From the NCBI GenBank assembly GCA_012522575.1, contig JAAYKE010000099.1:1-50345 (forward strand): a stretch of 50,345 bases of DNA. The letters run 5' to 3'. Below are positions 14,854-23,884 of this stretch, piece after piece. The translations under genes were made by a program, and so were the position numbers. Each line of letters opens with the position of its first letter. Position 1 is the stretch's first letter. Under the pieces are notes generated by a model, which saw nothing but the letters and a program-made list of their open reading frames with translations, was not told where the DNA came from and searched no databases. The stretch comes from Armatimonadota bacterium (lineage in GTDB: Bacteria > Armatimonadota > UBA5829).

Positions 14854-15701
14854 AGAAAAATATCCGCCACAACAAATAATAAAAGCCCGATACTTACGCA
14901 CCCGTTGAGCGTAAAGAACGCAGTATTAACCCGGCTGAAGTCCCTTGCCGAGACCAGGCTTTGCTCATAGATTAAGAATAGCCCTACGAGCGCAACCCCT
15001 GCATAGTAAGCCGCACCCAACCCGCTTAGAATACCGAACCAGGTGAGCAATGCTACCATACAGGCATGAAATAATCGCGATACAAACAGCGCATTTGCAG
15101 GCCCGATACGCGCAGGCAGAGAAAACAGGCGCACCCTGCGGTCGATTTCAAGGTCTTGAAGTGAGTATATGATATCAAATCCTGCCGTCCACAGCATAAC
15201 CGCGGCGCACAATGCCACGGAAACAAAGCTGAATTGACCGGTGACCGCTATCCACGCACCCACCGGAGCGATACCCAGGCTTAATCCGAGCCATAGATGC
15301 GATAAGCTCGTAAATCGTTTGGAATAGGAATATGTCAGCAGAACCGCAAGGGCTATCGGTGACAGTGCGAAAGCAAGCCGATTGAGCTTGTATGCCGAGA
15401 AAATAAACACAAGTGCTGATGCAATGGTAAAAACCCAGGCAGCCCCTTTCGATACCGTGCCGGCAGGAATCGCACGAGAGGCAGTGCGCGGATTATCAGC
15501 ATCTATTTTTGCGTCTGCAATCCTGTTAAACGTCATTGCAGCGCATCGCGCCCCAACCATCGCAATCAATATCCACAACATTATGTGCGGTTTAGGCAGA
15601 CCATTAGCTGCAACAAGCATTGAGATCAAAGCGAACGGCAAAGCAAAGATCGTGTGCTCAAATTTAATCATATCGAGGATGATCCGCAACTTCTGGATCA
15701 T
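14850..15701 (-). CDS. mqnP: UbiA-type prenyltransferase for menaquinone (MqnP)
   Basis: The 283-residue integral membrane protein should attach the polyprenyl chain to 1,4-dihydroxy-6-naphthoate. It has FEHTIFALPFA near residue 15, the first Asp-rich motif as NRIADAKIDADNPRT near residues 61-75, the second as DIIYSLQDLEIDRR near 175-190, and eight to nine hydrophobic segments. I choose the ATG at 15701, giving an ATGA overlap with the ubiX stop as at the other junctions, with AAGGG upstream; the ORF track used a TTG three codons earlier. Downstream it overlaps mqnE by 4 bp. Confidence 0.92.
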   Translation of the reverse strand: MIQKLRIILDMIKFEHTIFALPFALISMLVAANGLPKPHIMLWILIAMVGARCAAMTFNRIADAKIDADNPRTASRAIPAGTVSKGAAWVFTIASALVFIFSAYKLNRLAFALSPIALAVLLTYSYSKRFTSLSHLWLGLSLGIAPVGAWIAVTGQFSFVSVALCAAVMLWTAGFDIIYSLQDLEIDRRVRLFSLPARIGPANALFVSRLFHACMVALLTWFGILSGLGAAYYAGVALVGLFLIYEQSLVSARDFSRVNTAFFTLNGCVSIGLLLFVVADIFL

Positions 15702-16279
15702 TCTCCCCAACCCTTCGTCAGCCCGATATCAATTCCCATCAGTTGCAGGACACGATCCACAACAAAATCCACCAAGTCGCTGATTTCTTTTGGTTTGCTG
15801 TAAAATGCCGGGCAAGCGGGAAGTATAACGGCCCCTGCCTCGGCAAGCGTTGTCATGCTCCGAAGTTGTATAAGATTCAACGGTGTTTCCCGCACAACAA
15901 GTATAAGTTTACGGCGTTCTTTTAGACATACATCTGCAGATCGGGTGATGAGATCATCCGATACCCCTGCTGCAATTCTCCCCAGTGCGCCCATCGAGCA
16001 TGGGATAACGATTAAACCATCATAATTATGAGAGCCGCTGGCTGGCGGTGCGCCTAAGTCTGTAGAAGATAATAGTTGAAACTTAGACTTTTGTTGCTTT
16101 GGCAGTACTTGAGATAAGGTCTCCGATCCAAGCTCGCGTCGAATAATGCCCATTGCGGATTCCGAAGCAGTGAGGTATATGGTGTTGTAGACTTCGGGCA
16201 ATAGCTGCAACAGTCGAGCGGCATACGCAGCTCCGCTCGCGCCTGAAATTGCAACCATTATTCGAGACTCAACAGCCAA
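15698..16279 (-). CDS. ubiX: Flavin prenyltransferase UbiX
   Basis: UbiX makes prenylated FMN, the cofactor of the adjacent UbiD decarboxylase. The 193-residue protein shows VAISGASGAAYA near residue 9, VIPCSMGALGRIAAGVSDDLITRSADVCLKE near 95-125 and LVVRETPLNLIQLRSM near 130, all family hallmarks. The start is a TTG at 16279 with GGAGGG 9 nt upstream, overlapping the ubiD stop by 11 bp. A later ATG at 16258 would leave only three residues before the first Rossmann glycine loop, too short for the first strand, so the TTG is preferred. Confidence 0.93.
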   Translation of the reverse strand: MAVESRIMVAISGASGAAYAARLLQLLPEVYNTIYLTASESAMGIIRRELGSETLSQVLPKQQKSKFQLLSSTDLGAPPASGSHNYDGLIVIPCSMGALGRIAAGVSDDLITRSADVCLKERRKLILVVRETPLNLIQLRSMTTLAEAGAVILPACPAFYSKPKEISDLVDFVVDRVLQLMGIDIGLTKGWGE

Positions 16280-17720
16280 TTCCCAGGTCCCTCCATATAT
16301 TGTCGATGCGGCTTATGATCTCGTCGCTCATCTTAATATCATCCGGCCATGCCCTATTATAACCCTCCCCCGCAATCTTGCGAGTGGCGTCTATTCCCAT
16401 CTTCGAACCGAATAGCGGCTGTCCGGCGGCATGATCGAGCACATCCACCGGCCCATCGGCAAATATGATATCCCGCCTCGGATCGATGTTGCTGCCTAGA
16501 CGCCAGAGAACATCGCTTATGTTCTGCACATCGACGTCTTCATCGAAAACCGCTATGATTTTGGTGAACATCATCTGCCCAAGTCCCCATAGCGCGGAGA
16601 TAACTTTGTGCGCCTGCAGGGGATAGCGTTTGCGGATTGAAATAAATGCAAGGTTATGAAAAATACCCTCAATCGGCAGGTTCATATCAACTATTTCGGG
16701 CAGTTGAGATTTGATAAGCGGCAAAAAGATGCGCTCAGTGGCCTTGCCCAGATAACAATCCTCCATAGGAGGCCGACCGACTATCGTAGCCGGATAGATG
16801 GGCTTGCTGCGCTGTGTTATGCATGTCAGATGAAATACCGGATATTCGTCAGCGGGAGAATAGTAACCTGTATGATCGCCGAAAGGCCCTTCCGTGCGAC
16901 GCTCTTTCGGATCAACATACCCTTCAAGCACAATCTCCGCGTCCGCCGGAACCTGCTGATCGATGGTCTTGCACTGCACCATTTCCACAGGGCAGCCACG
17001 CAAAAAACCTGCAAACAGCATTTCATCAAAGTCATCGGGCAGGGGCGCAGTTGCGGCATAGGTGATAGCGGGATCACCTCCAAGGGCCACTGCAACTTCC
17101 ATTCTCTTGCCCGCGGCCTCATGTTCGGCATAGTGCCTGGCCCCAACTTTGTGCAAATGCCAGTGCATACCCGTTGTCTGAGAATCATATACGTGCATGC
17201 GATACATTCCCACATTGCGCTTTCCGGTCTCCAAAGACCTGGTAAACACCATTGGAAGGGTGATAAACCTGCCCCCATCACTAGGCCAGCACTGCAATAT
17301 GGGAAGAGTATTCAAGTCCGCATCCGTGCCGGTCCTAACGATCTCCTGACAAGGAGCATTTTTGACCGTCTTTGGAAACGCGGAGGAAAGCTGAATCAGC
17401 TTTGGCAGCATCATCAGTTTTTCTGCAAATGTGCTCGGAGAATCCGTATGCAGCAACGATTCTATGCGGCGTGCAATCTCTTCGATCTCACCGACGCCTA
17501 ACGCCATTGCCATCCTGCGGTAGCTGCCATAGGCATTGATTAGCACGGGCATATCGAAGCCCTCGACATTGCCGAAGAGCAGTGCCGGTCCCTGCGATTT
17601 CATCACGCGGTCGGCAATTTCGGTGATCTCCAGGTCACGGCTTATCGATTCGGGCACCCTCACAAGCTCGTTTTCACGCTCGAGATGCGCTATAAAATCT
17701 GTCAGTCCATTGTAAGCCAC
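16269..17720 (-). CDS. ubiD: UbiD family prFMN-dependent decarboxylase (menaquinone branch)
   Basis: The 483-residue protein is a full-length UbiD-type decarboxylase. Recognisable segments are ERENELVRVPE, HLHKVGARHYAEHEAAGKRM near 175, VALGGDPA, LEGYVDPKERRTEGPFGDHTGYYSP near 270-295, and the DVDVQNISDVLWRLGSNIDP stretch near 400. In futalosine organisms a UbiD/UbiX pair removes the carboxylate from the prenylated naphthoate; that role here follows from the operon with mqnP, mqnE, mqnA and mqnC. The start is a GTG with no Shine-Dalgarno, immediately at the predicted transcription start of the promoter at 17727-17755, so translation may be leaderless. Confidence 0.93.
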   Translation of the reverse strand: MAYNGLTDFIAHLERENELVRVPESISRDLEITEIADRVMKSQGPALLFGNVEGFDMPVLINAYGSYRRMAMALGVGEIEEIARRIESLLHTDSPSTFAEKLMMLPKLIQLSSAFPKTVKNAPCQEIVRTGTDADLNTLPILQCWPSDGGRFITLPMVFTRSLETGKRNVGMYRMHVYDSQTTGMHWHLHKVGARHYAEHEAAGKRMEVAVALGGDPAITYAATAPLPDDFDEMLFAGFLRGCPVEMVQCKTIDQQVPADAEIVLEGYVDPKERRTEGPFGDHTGYYSPADEYPVFHLTCITQRSKPIYPATIVGRPPMEDCYLGKATERIFLPLIKSQLPEIVDMNLPIEGIFHNLAFISIRKRYPLQAHKVISALWGLGQMMFTKIIAVFDEDVDVQNISDVLWRLGSNIDPRRDIIFADGPVDVLDHAAGQPLFGSKMGIDATRKIAGEGYNRAWPDDIKMSDEIISRIDNIWRDLGIGC

Positions 17721-17726
17721 GCCCTA

Positions 17727-17755
17727 ATTATCCTACCGAGACACTTCTTAGTCAA
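17727..17755 (-). promoter_or_regulatory. Sigma-70 promoter of the menaquinone operon
   Basis: On the minus strand TTGACT (17755-17750) and GATAAT (17732-17727) are 17 bp apart, each matching consensus at 5 of 6 positions. The expected start of transcription, 6-7 nt past the -10 box, coincides with the ubiD GTG at 17720. Confidence 0.75.
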
Positions 17756-17858
17756 GCGCAATAGCCCATCATCAGTGAACACCCAGATATGGTCACTATG
17801 CGGACGCTTACGAATATGTTTTTGCTCAGCTTGAAACGCCATCTGAGAGCCTACAGCA

Positions 17859-17887
17859 TTGACAGGCCATTATGCGGCCTCTATAAT
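17859..17887 (+). promoter_or_regulatory. Perfect-consensus sigma-70 promoter for the beta-helix acyltransferase-like gene
   Basis: TTGACA (17859-17864), 17 bp, TATAAT (17882-17887). It lies within the upstream part of the ORF-track frame, so the true start must be the later ATG at 17936. It is divergent from the menaquinone promoter about 100 bp away. Confidence 0.88.
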
Positions 17888-17935
17888 CTTTCTACCGGAC
17901 GATGTTATCGGCCGATTTCGTGCAAGGGACGCATT

Positions 17936-18661
17936 ATGCTGAAACCATCTGATTTCTTTGATTTGAACGGCTTTGAGTTTAAGGCCGTATTTGACGGAGT
18001 CGACTATGTTTGGGAAGCGCTCAGTCGTGTGGGAAGATTCGCATTAGAATACATAACCAGCGTGGACGCCGACAGCACGGTCCAGGGCGTGATTATGCCC
18101 GGAGCATATGTCGACGACGTGCACGCTGTTGTTATCGGTGAAGGAACGGTCGTAGAGCCGGGCGCGTTCGTTCAAGGGCCGGCGATCATAGGACGCAATT
18201 GCCAGATCAGGCACGGCGCATACATCCGCGGGCACGTTGTCATAGGCAACAATTGCATAGTCGGCCACTGCAGCGAGCTTAAAAACTGCGTTATGATCGA
18301 CACCTCTCAAGCTCCGCATTTCGCCTATGTTGGAGACAGCATACTTGGACGCGGGGTCAATTTAGGTTCCGGAACGGTGCTGTCCAACGTCCCGATATCC
18401 AGCGTTAAAGACCAGCAAACAGGCAAACGCCCCACTATCAAGCTGACTATCGACGGCAAAACTTATGATACCGGGCTTGTAAAGTTCGGCGCAGTGGTTG
18501 GTGATTATTGTCAGACCGGCAGCAATGTGATAACTAATCCGGCGACGCTGCTTGGCAAAAATTGCCTGGTCTATCCGGGCGCATCTGTCAAAAAAGGTTT
18601 TTATCCGGACAACAAAATCATCAAGCTGCGGCAGGATGTAGAGTTGGCAGATAAGCGATAA
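17936..18661 (+). CDS. Left-handed beta-helix protein (hexapeptide-repeat acyltransferase-like)
   Basis: I start at the ATG at 17936 (MLKPSDFF), which has AAGGGA 6 nt upstream and follows a perfect promoter; the ORF-track extension to 17789 is therefore noncoding. The 241-residue product has an alpha-helical N-terminus (residues 1-40) and then hexapeptide repeats of the LbetaH type: GTVVEPGAFVQGPAIIGRNCQI, GHVVIGNNCIVGHCSELKN, GRGVNLGSGTVLSNVP, and a closing ATLLGKNCLVYPGASV. This resembles the acetyltransferase half of GlmU-like sugar-nucleotide proteins, lacking the nucleotidyltransferase domain. The acyl acceptor is unknown. It converges with the heparinase-like gene with a 1-bp gap. Confidence 0.82.
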   Translation: MLKPSDFFDLNGFEFKAVFDGVDYVWEALSRVGRFALEYITSVDADSTVQGVIMPGAYVDDVHAVVIGEGTVVEPGAFVQGPAIIGRNCQIRHGAYIRGHVVIGNNCIVGHCSELKNCVMIDTSQAPHFAYVGDSILGRGVNLGSGTVLSNVPISSVKDQQTGKRPTIKLTIDGKTYDTGLVKFGAVVGDYCQTGSNVITNPATLLGKNCLVYPGASVKKGFYPDNKIIKLRQDVELADKR

Positions 18662-18662
18662 A

Positions 18663-21434
18663 CTAGGGCAATTGCCTTATCTGCGTGGCGAATCCGCTGA
18701 AAACAAACTCTGTCGATACTCCCGGGATTCGCAGTTTTCGCGCCACTCCATCCATATTTGCAACCACTGCATAACGCTTGCCTGAAGGCGCAGTGATGAT
18801 GGCATATCGCACTTCCGGGCTATCCGGCAACCTTTCCGTCTTTGCAGCTTTCCGTAGATTTGCCGCCAGTTTGCTGTCCCCGCCAGACAATACGAAAGCG
18901 ATATCGGTGATAGTCTGTCCTGCTTTGACCTCTCTTTCCTCTTTGTAGTCGGCAACGATCACATCATACTGCAGGCTGTTGGAAGGGGCGTTGCGACCGG
19001 AGTAGTCATAAATCACAAACTCATCTCCCGTAAGCAACGCGACGGCCAGCTTCTGGTCAACGCAGAGCCACGGTGATTTAACTTTTTGCGAAGTTGACGA
19101 TATGGCATTGACTCCCGATTGCGCAGCTTCGAGCGTGCCGAGATTTTTGGCTCCGGGGAGGCTGATTTCCGCATTGTCAACGGAGATATTTCTTATGCTG
19201 CCATTGAAAACATCGTTTGCAATCGCCATATTCAAGCCGTACGATGCCTTGAGGTTTAGATCGGTAACGGCAGTGCTGTGTTCGAATACGACTGCGATTC
19301 CCTCATCACCCAAAAACGAGTAGCTGACCCGCTTATTTGCCATCGGATCCCCGGATTTGTTTGCGTAAATTATCTCTCCGGTTGTGGAAAAACCATTCTT
19401 AGTCAGGGTCTCTTTGTGGCTGGTAGTAGTTTTTTGATGATCAATATCGGTTGCACGGATCCGACCAACGAATTGATCAGACATCCACTCAACCATATCA
19501 GCGCACCCTGCAGGTATGAACAACCCCAACGGATACTTACCCGACAGATGCCGCCAACTGAACGATGCAAATGCATTCCAGGATCGCGCAAACGTCAATT
19601 CCGAGCCGGGACTTGTCCAACTGCCGGTCAAATGCTGCCAAAGCTGGGCGTCATTCGGCGCATTCAGAACTGATGCGTGCTTGTGCAGCATATAGCAAAG
19701 CGCGATATTTGCATAGGTGTCCGTTTCATACTCAGCCATCCTGTCACTGAGTATGTTTCTGGTAAAGCGGCCGCCATAAAAACTGCCATCGGAGTTTATT
19801 AGTTGTTCACGTTCCAGAGTAGAAATGCGGTCGATCTCCATTCGACGAGCGTCCGCATCGTTAAATCGCAACTGAGCCAGCGCCAGACCCGGCAGGACAA
19901 AATTGAGGCCGTAGGTGTAGCGAGGCCAGTCCTTTCCGCTCAAATACGCAAATCTGCTGTTCCCCACATAACTGCGCTTTATCCAGCGGAAAACGTCCTG
20001 ATAATGATGAAACATTGCCTCAGGAGGAGTGATTCCTGCGCCGGCCAGTCCCTCGAAGCCCCACGCCAGAGAATGCAAAGGGCAGGACATATAGCAGAAG
20101 TGATATGCTCCGTGGTTTTCGATGGTGTAGTCGTCGTGAATGTTGACCGTAACCATCCAGTCCTTAACCGGCTTGCCATCTACGATGCTATCGTCCTCTT
20201 TGTCACGGGCAACCGATAGAGTATTCATACAGAATTCGCTGAGTTTGACTCGCCAGGCCGGCGCGTTTTTGTGGTTTGGAAACATTCCGATAGCCCACGC
20301 AAGAACCTCCGAATCCCACGCATTTTCCTCGGACTTCGTATCGTTTGCTACGCCGCTCGGAGGAGTTCTATTCAAGTGCCGATTGGCTTCGTGGACGACC
20401 ACACGCTCAACTCCCGCCTTCTCATCGCTTGTCAGATGAACCCAAAGCAACCTTGCGCCCGCAGCCATTCGAGCTGTCCACCAGGCCGATTGCCAGTCAT
20501 TGCCCCACTGATAACCGTTGCCGCAATACAGATCTCCGGTTGCATGGCCGCGTGTCATGTAAGCCAGGCAAGCGCGCGCTCGTTTCATAAGGGTATCGCG
20601 GGATATGCCGGACGGTCGCTGATCGTATTCAGGTGAAGTAGCGAGCAGCGAAGTGACAAAAATATAGTTGCCCATCGCCCTGAGTCCCATCTCGGAGTGA
20701 CTGAAATCCCCGAAATAGCCGAGGTCGGGATCATTAAGGTAGTTGGCGTGCCATCCTCGCTCGGAATACATAGGAAATCGCTCAAGTATGCGCATAAAAT
20801 CAGCTTCGCCGGGATAGGTCCTGGCGGAATAATCCGGCTGCTTGACCAGATGAAGCCGATCCTGATGAGCGACAGGCTCGATTGTTCTCCCTTTTGGCGC
20901 ATCAAGTTTTATGATAGCCGTCGAAGGTTCAACAGGGCTATCGGTTGGTGATACTTCGAGACCGCTGATAATCCAGTTGCGAATGGGAGAGCTGAATTTC
21001 AAATCCAGATATCCGTTTTTTACTTCGATTGGGAATGTGTATGCTATCGCCTCTGCAGTTTCTGCGCGCAGAGTGTGTATTTCCTTGCCTTGTGCTTGAA
21101 TTGTGAGAACGTGATCGCTGACCATGCAATCGCCCATGTGAATGGTCACTGCGTAGTTGCCATTTTTGAGGTCAATGCGAAAATCAGCCGGGTCTCTGCC
21201 GTAGATAAAATCACGCAGAAGCGCATGGCGACAACCTCTATCCCTTGCCTCAATTCGAGTGTTGCCTACCCAGCCAAAGCCTGTTTTCACAGCATATAGC
21301 GTCGGTACGGACACAACTATGAAACCGGACTCCAGAGGAGACTCCAGCAGGCCGAAATCAAGCTTTACTGCCGCTGACACGAAACTTGCAGCTATAACGC
21401 AAATTAAACTTATGACAACAGTAGCAAACCTCAT
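18663..21434 (-). CDS. Secreted heparinase II/III-like polysaccharide lyase-type protein
   Basis: The 923-residue protein has a signal peptide (MRFATVVISLICVIAAS... to VSAA) and an N-terminal domain of about 140 residues (VKLDFGLLES to WIISGLEVS) like the galactose-binding domains of pectin and rhamnogalacturonan enzymes. The middle (residues about 220-560) is alpha-helical with aromatic-rich motifs (YQWGNDWQSAWWTARMAAG, YTIENHGAYHFCYMSCPLHSL) expected of an (alpha/alpha) toroid. The C-terminal third is beta-rich, as in heparinase/alginate-lyase sandwich domains. The EN-H-Y motif is a plausible catalytic site. It is the last gene of the polysaccharide set; substrate and exact PL family cannot be given. 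Confidence 0.75.
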   Translation of the reverse strand: MRFATVVISLICVIAASFVSAAVKLDFGLLESPLESGFIVVSVPTLYAVKTGFGWVGNTRIEARDRGCRHALLRDFIYGRDPADFRIDLKNGNYAVTIHMGDCMVSDHVLTIQAQGKEIHTLRAETAEAIAYTFPIEVKNGYLDLKFSSPIRNWIISGLEVSPTDSPVEPSTAIIKLDAPKGRTIEPVAHQDRLHLVKQPDYSARTYPGEADFMRILERFPMYSERGWHANYLNDPDLGYFGDFSHSEMGLRAMGNYIFVTSLLATSPEYDQRPSGISRDTLMKRARACLAYMTRGHATGDLYCGNGYQWGNDWQSAWWTARMAAGARLLWVHLTSDEKAGVERVVVHEANRHLNRTPPSGVANDTKSEENAWDSEVLAWAIGMFPNHKNAPAWRVKLSEFCMNTLSVARDKEDDSIVDGKPVKDWMVTVNIHDDYTIENHGAYHFCYMSCPLHSLAWGFEGLAGAGITPPEAMFHHYQDVFRWIKRSYVGNSRFAYLSGKDWPRYTYGLNFVLPGLALAQLRFNDADARRMEIDRISTLEREQLINSDGSFYGGRFTRNILSDRMAEYETDTYANIALCYMLHKHASVLNAPNDAQLWQHLTGSWTSPGSELTFARSWNAFASFSWRHLSGKYPLGLFIPAGCADMVEWMSDQFVGRIRATDIDHQKTTTSHKETLTKNGFSTTGEIIYANKSGDPMANKRVSYSFLGDEGIAVVFEHSTAVTDLNLKASYGLNMAIANDVFNGSIRNISVDNAEISLPGAKNLGTLEAAQSGVNAISSTSQKVKSPWLCVDQKLAVALLTGDEFVIYDYSGRNAPSNSLQYDVIVADYKEEREVKAGQTITDIAFVLSGGDSKLAANLRKAAKTERLPDSPEVRYAIITAPSGKRYAVVANMDGVARKLRIPGVSTEFVFSGFATQIRQLP

Positions 21435-21441
21435 TATTACC

Positions 21442-22413
21442 CTACTTTCGGACAGTTGAATAGATCAAGTCGTATGCAGCAGTCAGTTCTTCAATAGTGC
21501 AATGATCCTGCACAAAATGAGTGGTGCAGTATAGCAGCCCGCCATCTTTGAACATTTCCAATACACGTTTTATTTCCGATTTTAGATGATCATAGTTGTC
21601 AAATCCTATTGTCGTCTGCACGTCCAGCCCGCCCATAATCGTGAACTTGTCCATATAATTTCTACGATAGATGGAATAGTCCATTCCGGCGGATTCCTGA
21701 TATGGGTGAACGACATCGAAACCCAGTTGCACTATCCCATCCAGCACGGACATAACATTGCCGTCACTATGCAGGCTGAGATAGCATCCGCGAGACTTGA
21801 CCGCATCGGCGACCTGTTTATGATATGGATAGATCATCTCCCACCAGACCTTTGGGCTGAACATAAGACCACTCTGCGCACCCCAGTCATCTGAAATGTG
21901 GATCATATCAACGCCAAGGTCAATGCAGTTCATTGCAAAGTCGATATTCCATTGCGCCTGTCGGGCATAGAGCGCATGGATGTCATCAGGATACAAAAGC
22001 AGGTATGCAAGGTGATTCTCAATGCCGAATATGCCGTTCATAGCCTCGAAAAAGCCGGGAGTCTGCATATACACAAACCGCGCACGCTGTTCTTTGTGAT
22101 GCCGGACGGCGTCGGTCACGCTCCCATAATCAGAGGCGATATTCGGGTCTGTCATAGCAACATCGCGCATATCCGAAGGCTCGATAGGCCTGCCCAGATT
22201 ACTTGAACGTTGAGCGATAGTATCAGGATCGAATGTCGGCGGGCCGCCGAAAAGATGGGCTAAATCGAACTCGTATTTGTCCTCGAAAGCGGCAACCGAA
22301 CCGAACGATTCGTTGATCTGCTCGGACAGATTCGCGCTCACCCAGCCATAAATCGGCGTTCTATCCGGCTTTTGGTGATTGATTGTCTGGATGACGCGCT
22401 CTCTGCTTAGCAC
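21442..22413 (-). CDS. Uroporphyrinogen decarboxylase (URO-D)-like protein
   Basis: I start at the GTG at 22413 (VLSRERVIQTINHQKPDRTPIYGW) with AAGGA 6 nt upstream; the longer ORF runs into the GH43 gene. The 323-residue protein has the URO-D/MtaA-like TIM barrel: NHQKPDRTP at the N-terminus, MIHISDDWGAQSGLMFSP near residue 190, LSLHSDGNVMSVLDGIVQLGFDVVHPYQ near 235-260 and IMGGLDVQTTIGF near 275. Members outside haem synthesis include methyltransferases and many uncharacterised proteins in carbohydrate loci. Its place between GH43 (16-bp gap) and the heparinase-like gene (7-bp gap) argues against a haem role; the reaction is unknown. Confidence 0.8.
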   Translation of the reverse strand: MLSRERVIQTINHQKPDRTPIYGWVSANLSEQINESFGSVAAFEDKYEFDLAHLFGGPPTFDPDTIAQRSSNLGRPIEPSDMRDVAMTDPNIASDYGSVTDAVRHHKEQRARFVYMQTPGFFEAMNGIFGIENHLAYLLLYPDDIHALYARQAQWNIDFAMNCIDLGVDMIHISDDWGAQSGLMFSPKVWWEMIYPYHKQVADAVKSRGCYLSLHSDGNVMSVLDGIVQLGFDVVHPYQESAGMDYSIYRRNYMDKFTIMGGLDVQTTIGFDNYDHLKSEIKRVLEMFKDGGLLYCTTHFVQDHCTIEELTAAYDLIYSTVRK

Positions 22414-22429
22414 TTTTGTTCCTTTTTTG

Positions 22430-23875
22430 CTATAAAGACTGCTCGCCTTTTTCGTAGTTCGAAAATCCGCACCAGCCAAATGCGGCCTCGCAATCGTCGG
22501 CTATCAGACTGAACTTCGAAGAGCCGAGGTCAATTCTGGCGTCGATTTTGTTCATCTCGTCGAATCTTACCTGCATGCGGCCGTTGTGTTGTTGAATGAT
22601 TATCGTATGCCATGCGGCAAGATCGAAGCGCTGCGGCAGGCTGCCTTTGGCGATGGGACTTCCATTTGACCTTAACTCAATAGACTTGGATGCAGCGTCT
22701 ACGACTATATCAGCCCTGCCGCACTCAGCGTCTATAGCAATGCCGTATCGAGCTTTGCCGCCGGATTTTTGCAGTTTAACATTGAACTCCGCAACGAAAT
22801 TGGCTCCGACCGGGCACTTCCAGGCGATTTCTCCACTGCAGCCCACGAGTCGATCCTCGCCTCCGATTTTCCATTCTCCGGATTTGATTTGCCAGTTCGG
22901 GCCGATATCCGAACGCAGAAAGCTTTCGCAGCATTGTGGGGGTTCCGGATTGGGCTGCTGCGTCCAGGTGGGGCCATCGCAGCGTAAGTCGCCTGATTTA
23001 TCGAAATAGAGCCTGTCGAGACACATCCTCCTGACATGTCCGCCGGACTTGCGGCAGTGATAAACGTGCCACAACGACTTCAAATTGGGACCTCTTATGC
23101 TCCAATTGCATCCCGTAGCAACCCATTCTCCCGTAAGCTGCATAATCAGTTTGTCGGATTTCTGGGGCTTGAGGTCAGCAATCGACCTGCCTTTGGCTAC
23201 TCTGACCTGATAGCTGTCTTTAATCCAGTTGTTGCCGCAGTATGTGAGGTAATATACTCCATTGCGCTTCCAAAGATCAGGGCCTTCCGTCCAGAAGTTG
23301 CCGTCGCTGTCCGCGCTGAACTGACACGCCGGCAGAGTCTGATTGCGCCCGTCACCTTTAATCGGGGATGACGTCTTTCTGTATTGGATGCCAACGCCCT
23401 CCCAGCCCGCGTAGAATAGATACAACTGACCGTCATCATCTAACAGGGGTACGGCGTCAAGGCTGTTTACATCTATTAAATCTTTGTTGACGCATACGAA
23501 CGGCCCGGTGGGTTTATCTGATTCGAAAACCCTGTGCTTCTGATCTATTCCGCACACATAAAGATAGAACTTGCCGTTGTAGTAGAACGGCCCCGGACTC
23601 CAGCCATGACCGTCCGCAAAAACCGGATCATCTCCGATGCATAAGCCTTGATATTTCCAGTTGACCAGGTCGTCAGACTCCCAGCATCGCATCCCCGGAT
23701 CCTCTTTGACCTTGGTGGCGTAAAGATAATACTTTCCCATCCATCTCAGCAAACCGGGATCGGCGATTCCCGCGCCAATTCCTTCGCTTTCGACGGGCAG
23801 AGGATTTTTATATGCAGATGCGCTAACTCCAAGAGCCATAACACCGATCAGCAACAACACCGTACCCCTTAACAT
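22430..23875 (-). CDS. Secreted glycoside hydrolase family 43-like protein
   Basis: The 481-residue protein has a signal peptide (MLRGTVLLLIGVMALGVSASA) and a five-bladed propeller typical of GH43 beta-xylosidases and arabinofuranosidases: IADPGLLRWMGKYYLYAT near residue 35 contains the conserved Asp of blade 1, WSPGPFYYNGKFYLYV near 92, VPLLDDDGQLYLFYAGW near 145 and FWTEGPDLWKRNGVYYLTYCG near 195 with the likely acid Glu. The C-terminal 150 residues (IGPNWQIKSGEWKIGGED onward) form a concanavalin-like sandwich module. It probably removes side-chain or terminal pentoses from plant polysaccharide outside the cell. It starts 9 bp after the pectate-lyase-like gene. Confidence 0.85.
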   Translation of the reverse strand: MLRGTVLLLIGVMALGVSASAYKNPLPVESEGIGAGIADPGLLRWMGKYYLYATKVKEDPGMRCWESDDLVNWKYQGLCIGDDPVFADGHGWSPGPFYYNGKFYLYVCGIDQKHRVFESDKPTGPFVCVNKDLIDVNSLDAVPLLDDDGQLYLFYAGWEGVGIQYRKTSSPIKGDGRNQTLPACQFSADSDGNFWTEGPDLWKRNGVYYLTYCGNNWIKDSYQVRVAKGRSIADLKPQKSDKLIMQLTGEWVATGCNWSIRGPNLKSLWHVYHCRKSGGHVRRMCLDRLYFDKSGDLRCDGPTWTQQPNPEPPQCCESFLRSDIGPNWQIKSGEWKIGGEDRLVGCSGEIAWKCPVGANFVAEFNVKLQKSGGKARYGIAIDAECGRADIVVDAASKSIELRSNGSPIAKGSLPQRFDLAAWHTIIIQQHNGRMQVRFDEMNKIDARIDLGSSKFSLIADDCEAAFGWCGFSNYEKGEQSL

Positions 23876-23884
23876 TCAACTCCC

